Assembly: GCA_015057585.1 (NCBI GenBank)
Contig: SVEF01000002.1
Coordinates: 1-64,000 of the forward strand
Direction: 5' to 3'
Length of the DNA stretch: 64,000 nucleotides
Origin: Lachnospiraceae bacterium
GTDB lineage: Bacteria > Bacillota > Clostridia > Lachnospirales > Lachnospiraceae
Shown one piece after another: positions 58,409 through 64,000 of the stretch. A program made the position numbers and the translations under genes. The stretch's first letter is position 1; each line of letters starts with the position of its first letter. The notes beneath the pieces are model-generated. The model was not told where the DNA came from and did not search any database. It worked only from the letters and a program-made list of their open reading frames with translations.

Positions 58409-60121
58409 ATGAATGCAGAAAGAAAAGTTTTATCGGGAAACCCTGTTTCGGCAGGAATTGCATATGCAAAGGCATATGTATACTATCCTCAGGAACTTAG
58501 AGTAACGAAAAGTTATTTTCCGGAAGGGGAAGAAGAGAAGAATTTAAAGGTGTTTCATGATGCATTTGCCTGTGCCTCGAAGGAACTGGACGGCTTATAT
58601 GAAAGTTTGCGCCGGGAGGATGAATCCAAAGCAAAAATTTTCGCGGCACATAAAGAGATTTTGGAAGATGAAGAAATTTTAGATGAGATTCAGATGGCAA
58701 TCGAAGAAGAACGGATGAACCCGGAGTTTGCGATTGAAAAGGTATTTCATGAATTTGCAGACCTTTTATCCAAGGTGGCTGATCCACTGATTGCGGGAAG
58801 AGCAGCGGATTTGTATGATGTAAAGAACCGGCTGATTCGTATCTGCCAGGGAAAAGAGGAGAGAAATTTAGCATGGCTTTCGGAAGATGTGATTGTGATT
58901 GCGCATGATTTGTTTCCGAGTGATACGGCAACGATGGATCGCACACATGTTAAGGGAATCGTAACCGAAATCGGGGGCGCTAATTCTCATTCGGCTATTT
59001 TGGCGAGAAGTTTCCGGATACCGGCTGTGCTTGGCGTGGCAGATGCCATGACAGAGATTCCGGACGGAAGTCTCCTTATCATGGATGCACTTTCAGGGGA
59101 ATTGGTTGTGTATCCGTCTGAAGAAGAAATACAGGTAAATGAAAAGAGAAAACAGGAATTTTTAAAGAAGAAAAAAGAAGAGGAACAGTATTTGGACAAA
59201 CCGGCAGTGATGAAGGACGGAACACAGATATCGATCGGAATTAATGTGGGATCCGCTGAATATGATGTGCCGGAGAAACAGTATGATTTTGTCGGATTGT
59301 TCCGGACCGAATTTTTATATATGGGAAATAACTGCCTTCCAAGTGAGGAAGAGCAGTTTCAGGCATACAAAAAAGTTGTGGAGCGTGCGAAAGGTCATCC
59401 GGTGACACTTCGTACACTGGATATTGGCGGGGACAAAACCCTGCCGTATATGGAACTGCCAAAAGAAGAAAATCCTTTTCTCGGTAAACGCGCGCTGCGT
59501 CTTTGTCTTTCCGAGGACGCGCTTTTCCGGACGCAGCTGCGCGCTGTCTTAAGGGCGTCGGTGTACGGGCCTCTTAAGGTCATGTTTCCGATGGTTGGCA
59601 GTATGGAAGATATCTACAGGGCAAAAGAATGTGTAGAACGTGCGAAGGAAAGCCTGCGGGCAGAAGGAATTGCTTTCGATGAAGATATTAAAATCGGTAT
59701 CATGATTGAAATACCGTCGATTGCCCTGATTGCGGATCTGGCGGCAGATGAGGTGGATTTTGCAAGTGTCGGCTCGAATGACCTGACACAGTATGTGAGT
59801 GCAGCCGACCGTATGAATCCGGGTGTAACATCATATTATCAGAATTATTCGCCGGCGATGTTCCGTTTGCTTGGCCACATTTTTGAGGCGTTTGAAAGCC
59901 GCGGGAAAGAGGTTTCTGTCTGTGGGGAAATGGCAGGAAATCCGCAGGCGGCAGTAGCACTTGCAGGACTTGGTGCAAAGAAACTCAGTATGAGTGCCGC
60001 AAATATTGCGGGCGTGAAAGCAGCACTGGCGGGTGTGAGTTTGGAAGAAGCAAGAAATATTGCGGAACATTGCAGACAGATAAAGACGGAATCAGAAATA
60101 AAGGAGTTTTTGGGAATATAA
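58409..60121 (+). CDS. ptsI: Enzyme I of the PTS (PEP-protein phosphotransferase)
   Basis: A 570-residue protein. The HPr-binding helical domain comes first, the phosphohistidine is in IGGANSHSAILARSFRIPAV near residue 190, and the PEP-binding barrel has LRTLDIGGDKTLPYM, a GMMIE-like IGIMIEIPS, and DFASVGSNDLTQY with the catalytic cysteine in VSVCGEMAG. ATG 58409 follows GGAGG. It ends the PTS operon and is followed at once by a strong new promoter. Confidence 0.95.
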   Translation: MNAERKVLSGNPVSAGIAYAKAYVYYPQELRVTKSYFPEGEEEKNLKVFHDAFACASKELDGLYESLRREDESKAKIFAAHKEILEDEEILDEIQMAIEEERMNPEFAIEKVFHEFADLLSKVADPLIAGRAADLYDVKNRLIRICQGKEERNLAWLSEDVIVIAHDLFPSDTATMDRTHVKGIVTEIGGANSHSAILARSFRIPAVLGVADAMTEIPDGSLLIMDALSGELVVYPSEEEIQVNEKRKQEFLKKKKEEEQYLDKPAVMKDGTQISIGINVGSAEYDVPEKQYDFVGLFRTEFLYMGNNCLPSEEEQFQAYKKVVERAKGHPVTLRTLDIGGDKTLPYMELPKEENPFLGKRALRLCLSEDALFRTQLRAVLRASVYGPLKVMFPMVGSMEDIYRAKECVERAKESLRAEGIAFDEDIKIGIMIEIPSIALIADLAADEVDFASVGSNDLTQYVSAADRMNPGVTSYYQNYSPAMFRLLGHIFEAFESRGKEVSVCGEMAGNPQAAVALAGLGAKKLSMSAANIAGVKAALAGVSLEEARNIAEHCRQIKTESEIKEFLGI

Positions 60122-60128
60122 TTTTTCA

Positions 60129-60157
60129 TTGACAAAAGGGAAAAAATGTTATATAAA
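60129..60157 (+). promoter_or_regulatory. Strong promoter of the structured RNA and pot genes
   Basis: TTGACA (60129-60134), exactly 17 bases, TATAAA (60152-60157). It begins eight bases after the ptsI stop. The predicted start near 60164 coincides with the first base of the structured RNA. Confidence 0.9.
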
Positions 60158-60163
60158 AAATAA

Positions 60164-60421
60164 CGGAATGAATCTAGATAGTTGAGTCTTTCCAAAGCGA
60201 TTATTACGGACCACTCCTTTTTCGGAGTCGAGGCCATACGGACAGCCGGGTCCACTGCCGATTGGCGGCTTGCCGCCTTATTGATTGAGTTAAAAGCTCA
60301 AATTTTATAAGTTGGTTACTTTATAACCGAAATATGCGTATTTGCGTAAACTTGTGAAACGGTCAATAAGAGTAGTAAAAGTATTGTTGCTATATAGACT
60401 CTGTATCCCACCATCCATTCC
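60164..60421 (+). ncRNA. Structured RNA of about 260 nt ahead of the pot operon, family not recognised
   Basis: CGGAATG (60164-60170) pairs with CATTCCG (60415-60421), and GAGTC (60184-60188) pairs with GACTC further in, closing a long multibranched RNA. Internal stems include ACTCC-ttttt-cGGAGT, GGACC...GGGTCC, GGCGGC-ttg-CCGCC, TGAG-ttaaaag-CTCA and GGTTA-ctt-tATAACC. The GC-rich 5' half and AU-rich 3' half carry no coding frame. It is either a stable small RNA (6S, raiA and others should be tested) or a metabolite-sensing leader for polyamine uptake. It lacks the tmRNA, RNase P, SRP and T-box signatures that I looked for. Confidence 0.65.
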
Positions 60422-60427
60422 GATTGT

Positions 60428-60533
60428 CACCTATGGGGAATTTCCCCTTTGGTGTGATATTGCATTTGTTTTATTTTGACAGGTTTGGATATTTTCAAGG
60501 CAGGTTGTGTAAATACATGACCTGCCTTTCTTA
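60428..60533 (+). terminator. Two hairpins after the structured RNA, the second a likely terminator
   Basis: CACC-tat-GGGGAA-TTTCCCC-ttt-GGTG (60428-60454) is followed by a T-rich stretch. AAGGCAGGT, a 14-base loop, ACCTGCCTT-TCTT (60497-60533) ends about 39 bases before potA. Either could end the small RNA or serve as the expression platform of a riboswitch-like leader. A TTGACA at 60476 has no matching -10. Confidence 0.6.
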
Positions 60534-60571
60534 CGTTAAATGGGCAAAAAAGTGTTGAGAGGAGAAGAAAC

Positions 60572-62149
60572 ATGGAACGGAAAAAACTGATTGAATTTCG
60601 TAATATTGCAAAGAGTTTTGACAAGCAGATTACGTTAAAGGGAATCAATTTGGACATTTACGAGAACGAGTTTGTAACACTGCTCGGACCGTCCGGTTGC
60701 GGTAAGACTACACTGCTTCGCATTCTGGGAGGATTTTTGGAAGCAGATGAGGGAACCGTGATTTTTAACGGAGAGGATATTACCTCTAAGCCACCGTATG
60801 AGAGAGAATTGAATACGGTATTCCAGAAGTATGCGCTGTTCCCGCATTTAAGTGTGTATGAGAATATTGCGTTTGGCTTAAAGATTAAGAAAATGAGTAA
60901 GGACGTCATCGACCAGAAGGTAATGAAGATGTTAAAACTCATTGGCCTCGAAGGGTATGAAAACAAGAATACAACCCTGCTTTCCGGCGGTCAGCAGCAG
61001 AGAGTTGCGATCGCAAGAGCACTGGTAAACGAGCCGAAGGTTCTTTTACTTGATGAGCCGCTTGCGGCACTTGACCTGAAACTGCGTAAGGAGATGCAAT
61101 ACGAGTTGAAGCGCATTCAGCAGGAGGTCGGTATTACCTTTATTTTTGTTACTCATGACCAGGAAGAGGCGCTGACGATGTCGGACAAGATTGTCGTTAT
61201 GAACGGCGGTGAAATTCAGCAGGTGGGCACACCGGAGGAAATTTATAACGAGCCTGCCAACCGCTTTGTTGCCAACTTCATCGGTGAAAGCAACATTTTG
61301 CCGGGCGTGATGGTAGATGATTACAAAGTAAGATTTGATGATATCGATTTTGATTGTGTAGACTTTGGTTTTAAGAAGAATGAGGGCGTTGATGTAGTGC
61401 TTCGTCCGGAAGATATTGATATTGTTCCGGTAGGTCAGGGCAAGATGACCGGTGAAGTGCTGAGCACCCTTTTTAAAGGTGTACACTATGAAATTATCGT
61501 AGAGACCGTTCCGGGTACGAGTGTGACTGTAGATATGCGTGTCATTCACAATCATGAAGTGACAAGTGAAAACGGTAAAGAGAAGATTAATGCAAGTAAT
61601 TTCTATGTAGACTTAGAAGATGTGGAAAAATTGGATGATAAGGAAATTATTGCCCGTTCCAATGCGATGGCATGGAGTACGGAAAATGATGAATATATCT
61701 CCATTGCAAGCATTGAGTATGATATTAAGCCGGAACTCGGCAGTTATCCGGTGGTATTCTCTACGGCAAACGGAACAGCGGTAGAGCGCCGTGTATTTGT
61801 AGTGAACCAGCCGGTAATTAAGAATGAGAAAGCAAACGAAGCGGTAATGGCATTTAATTTCTTCACAACGGTAGACGAAATCCGTGAGTCGCAGACTCTG
61901 GATGTTGACATTAAGACCTGGGCAAGTGCACAAGGCTGGAAACTGAGCGATGAAAATCAGAGTGTGGACATCAGTGTAGACTATGATTTTGACCCGGCAG
62001 AAATTAAAGAAGGGGTGTATAAGATTACGTTCTGGACACCGGGACGTGAGTTTAAGATTCATACCACCGATTACTCGGAAGTTGGTCAGGAGGTCGGCCT
62101 GACATTCTTCCCTGAGGATATCCACGTTATGTCGAGGATGGTATTTTAA
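60572..62149 (+). CDS. potA: PotA-like polyamine ABC transporter ATPase with an inserted C-terminal domain
   Basis: A 525-residue protein; usual PotA is ~350-380. Walker [10 protein letters not shown] is at 39-47, followed by [15 protein letters not shown] and [11 protein letters not shown]. The TOBE domain begins normally ([12 protein letters not shown] near 275) and its usual ending [11 protein letters not shown] closes the protein. About 150-170 extra residues between them (roughly 330-500) form beta-rich, perhaps Ig-like repeats. Start has AGGAGAAG upstream. potB begins at the base after the stop. Confidence 0.9.
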   Translation: MERKKLIEFRNIAKSFDKQITLKGINLDIYENEFVTLLGPSGCGKTTLLRILGGFLEADEGTVIFNGEDITSKPPYERELNTVFQKYALFPHLSVYENIAFGLKIKKMSKDVIDQKVMKMLKLIGLEGYENKNTTLLSGGQQQRVAIARALVNEPKVLLLDEPLAALDLKLRKEMQYELKRIQQEVGITFIFVTHDQEEALTMSDKIVVMNGGEIQQVGTPEEIYNEPANRFVANFIGESNILPGVMVDDYKVRFDDIDFDCVDFGFKKNEGVDVVLRPEDIDIVPVGQGKMTGEVLSTLFKGVHYEIIVETVPGTSVTVDMRVIHNHEVTSENGKEKINASNFYVDLEDVEKLDDKEIIARSNAMAWSTENDEYISIASIEYDIKPELGSYPVVFSTANGTAVERRVFVVNQPVIKNEKANEAVMAFNFFTTVDEIRESQTLDVDIKTWASAQGWKLSDENQSVDISVDYDFDPAEIKEGVYKITFWTPGREFKIHTTDYSEVGQEVGLTFFPEDIHVMSRMVF

Positions 62150-62989
62150 ATGAAGAAATTTTCGCAACTGGCAATTCCGTATATTATTTGGGCGGCGCTT
62201 ATGATTATTGTGCCGATGTTCCTGATTACGCTTTATTCGTTTACGGAGCACGGTAACAGCATCATTTCGTTTTCCTTTACGTTTGACCATTACATCAAGT
62301 TCTTTTCCGACCCGGACTTTTTGTTGATTCTCTGGCGTTCGTTTGGAATTGCGGTAAAAACGACAGTCATCTGTCTGCTGCTCGGCTATCCTCTTGCGTA
62401 TTTTATTGCAAGAAGTGCAGAGCGCTTACAGAATATTTTAGTACTTGTGATTACGGTTCCTACCTGGATTAATATGCTGGTAAGAACCTATGCGTGGATT
62501 GGCCTTTTAAGTGAGGGTGGTCTGTTTTCGCAGATTCTTGGCATCTTCGGCATCGAAGAAGTGGAGATTTTGTATACCGAAGCGGCAGTGCTCATCGGTA
62601 TGGTATATAACTTCCTGCCGTTCATGGTACTGCAGATTAACACCTCTCTTTGTAAGATGGACCAGTCGCTTCTGAATGCAAGTGCAGACCTTGGTGCAAA
62701 TCCGGTGCAGACCTTTTTAAAGGTAACGCTTCCGCTGTCCCTGCCGGGTGTTATCAATGGTATTACACTTGTATTCCTGCCTGCCATCAGTTCGTTCTTT
62801 ATCCCGAAACTGCTTGGCGGCGGTCAGTACTTCTTAATCGGTAACCTGATTGAAAACCAGTTCATTACAGTAGGAGAATGGAACTTTGGCAGTGCCATCT
62901 CCATGATTATGGCAGCAGTCATGATGCTGCTTATGATGCTGGTACGGAATCTGGAACGTAAAAATCAGGGCGGAAAGGAGGAGGACTGA
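62150..62989 (+). CDS. potB: PotB-like polyamine ABC transporter permease
   Basis: A 279-residue protein with six hydrophobic segments. The EAA loop is ASADLGANPVQTFLKVTLPLSLPG near residue 190. The closing region SSFFIPKLLGGGQYFLIGNLIENQF is characteristic of PotB/PotH. It begins immediately after potA and precedes the potC-type gene by two bases. Confidence 0.93.
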   Translation: MKKFSQLAIPYIIWAALMIIVPMFLITLYSFTEHGNSIISFSFTFDHYIKFFSDPDFLLILWRSFGIAVKTTVICLLLGYPLAYFIARSAERLQNILVLVITVPTWINMLVRTYAWIGLLSEGGLFSQILGIFGIEEVEILYTEAAVLIGMVYNFLPFMVLQINTSLCKMDQSLLNASADLGANPVQTFLKVTLPLSLPGVINGITLVFLPAISSFFIPKLLGGGQYFLIGNLIENQFITVGEWNFGSAISMIMAAVMMLLMMLVRNLERKNQGGKEED

Positions 62990-62991
62990 GT

Positions 62992-64000
62992 ATGAAAAAA
63001 GGAAAACGTACCTTTGGTAAAATCCTCATGATACTTTCGATTGTGTTCTTCTACCTGCCGATTGTTTACATGATTGTGTTCTCCTTCAATGAAGGAAAAT
63101 CGCTGACGACCTTTACCGGATTTTCGCTTAAATGGTATCAGCACATGTTAGAGTCGAGAGATATGATGAGCGCGCTTTATACGACGTTTTCCGTGGCGAT
63201 TCTGGCAACCGTCATTTCCACGATTGTCGGGACGATTTCTGCCATCGGGCTCAGCAAGTCGAAAAAAGTCGTTCGCGATCTGGTGGAGCAGGTCAACAAT
63301 TTCCCGATTATGAATCCGGAAATTGTCACTGCCATCGGTTTTATGCTTTTGTTTATTACATTTAAAATCGAACGTGGTTATATTACCATGCTGCTTGCAC
63401 ACATTGCTTTCTGTATTCCGTATGTTATGCTGTCAGTTATGCCGAAGGTCCGCTCGCTGGATCCGAACCTGGCAGATGCCGCTATGGACCTTGGTGCAAC
63501 ACCGTGGGTGGCGCTCACAAAGGTTATTGTACCGCAGATTACACCGGGTATCATTTCCGGTGCGCTGATTGCGTTTACGATGTCGATTGATGATTTCATC
63601 ATTTCGTATTTTGTTACCGGCGGCGGTGTGAAAAACTTAAGTATCATGGTCTATACGATGAGTAAGCGTATCAACCCGAGTATCAATGCGGTGTCCACGT
63701 TGGTGGTTGTGATTATTACAATTGCACTTGTTGTTGTGAATGTGATTCCTATGATTACGGCAAACCGTCCGAAGAATACGGAAATCAAGAAGAGAACCTT
63801 TGTGATTCCGAGCGTCTGTGCGGTGGCAGCAGTGGCTGTAGTGGCACTTGTATTTGGTGTCAACAGGGAGCCGTCCGACCTGCCGTATGCAGGCGAGGAA
63901 CTGTATCTGTATCTCCCGGGTGAATACATCAGTGATGATATGCTGGCAGCGTTTGAAGAAGAAACCGGAGCAATGGTGGTTGTGGAAAACTTTGATTCCA
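62992..64000 (+). CDS. PotC-PotD fusion (permease plus substrate-binding domain), runs off the window
   Basis: 336 codons are visible and open at the edge. Residues 1-265 are a PotC-type permease with EAA loop AAMDLGATPWVALTKVIVPQ and the family segment SIDDFIISYFVTGGG. Instead of stopping, the chain adds another membrane segment (residues ~271-290, VIPSVCAVAAVAVVALVFGV). A PotD-like start follows: LYLYLPGEYISDDMLAAFEEETGAMV, like the xWGEYIxPxxxxxFExETG opening of spermidine-binding proteins. ATG 62992 has GGAGGAGG upstream. The binding protein is thus tethered to its permease. The rest lies outside. Confidence 0.88.
   Translation, partial: MKKGKRTFGKILMILSIVFFYLPIVYMIVFSFNEGKSLTTFTGFSLKWYQHMLESRDMMSALYTTFSVAILATVISTIVGTISAIGLSKSKKVVRDLVEQVNNFPIMNPEIVTAIGFMLLFITFKIERGYITMLLAHIAFCIPYVMLSVMPKVRSLDPNLADAAMDLGATPWVALTKVIVPQITPGIISGALIAFTMSIDDFIISYFVTGGGVKNLSIMVYTMSKRINPSINAVSTLVVVIITIALVVVNVIPMITANRPKNTEIKKRTFVIPSVCAVAAVAVVALVFGVNREPSDLPYAGEELYLYLPGEYISDDMLAAFEEETGAMVVVENFDS

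Noticed and set aside
60164-60421. tmRNA, RNase P RNA, SRP RNA or T-box leader for the structured RNA
   Set aside because: None of their signature segments (tmRNA TTCGA end, RNase P GAGGAAAGTCC, SRP GGAAGGAAGC-type loop, T-box AGGGTGGNACC) is present by eye.

Overview
The window looks like the chromosome of a strictly anaerobic, carbohydrate-fermenting member of the Firmicutes, most likely Lachnospiraceae (inference). The grounds are a moderate-to-low GC content, strong AGGAGG-type ribosome sites, a single-chain pyruvate:ferredoxin oxidoreductase, a desulfoferrodoxin, OadB/OadG sodium-pump subunits, and a dense set of plant-polysaccharide and fucose genes. There are no rRNA, tRNA, IS-transposase, phage or CRISPR genes.

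Layout. 1-127: the tail of an unidentified gene, followed by a ~227 bp nested palindrome. 510-6960: an ECF-type sigma factor with a long C-terminal extension, then a YtrA-type GntR regulator, ABC ATPase, ABC-2-like permease and VanY-like peptidase operon with a clear operator over its promoter. 6937-7381: a ~445 bp long-inverted-repeat element. 7463-7792: a type I toxin-antitoxin locus (31-residue membrane peptide plus a convergent antisense RNA). 7935-10623: tldD-tldE. 10676-14329 (-): a secreted GH127-type arabinofuranosidase. 14512-20229: a hypothetical gene, oadG/oadB, a short KdpD/KdpE-like two-component pair, desulfoferrodoxin and a YwaF-type membrane protein. 20230-26552: pyruvate:ferredoxin oxidoreductase, greA (consensus promoter and terminator in its leader) and lysS with an extra tRNA-binding domain. 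26613-34706: three secreted or surface proteins (DUF4434-like lipoprotein, M6-type metallopeptidase lipoprotein, large anchored glycosidase). 35028-39524: fucA-fucU-fucI-fuculokinase. 39641-42266: two TerB-like paralogues and pgi, followed by the second copy of the ~445 bp element. 42902-51626: a xylan/glucan cluster (GH9, surface GH10, cytosolic GH10, GH39-GH43 fusion, carboxylesterase). 52046-60121: a LevR-like PTS regulator, then cellobiose-type EIIA, EIIB, EIIC, GH1 phospho-beta-glucosidase, HPr and enzyme I. 60129-64000: a strong promoter, a ~260 nt structured RNA, then potA-potB-potCD for polyamine uptake.

How the genes fit together. Surface enzymes (GH127, anchored glycosidase, GH10 lipoprotein) would open plant or host glycans. 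Intracellular GH9, GH10, GH39-GH43 and esterase finish the oligosaccharides. The PTS block imports and hydrolyses beta-glucosides with its own HPr and EI, and the fuc operon feeds L-fucose into DHAP and lactaldehyde. Pgi and pyruvate:ferredoxin oxidoreductase serve central metabolism.

The most unusual content is non-coding. Two ~445 bp palindromic elements share conserved arms, but their ~130 bp cores lie in opposite orientation. Each is followed by a small hairpin with compensatory base changes, and each lies at the 3' end of a gene. Other highlights are the type I toxin-antitoxin locus flanked by a 16 bp direct repeat, the structured RNA ahead of the pot genes, and the greA leader terminator.
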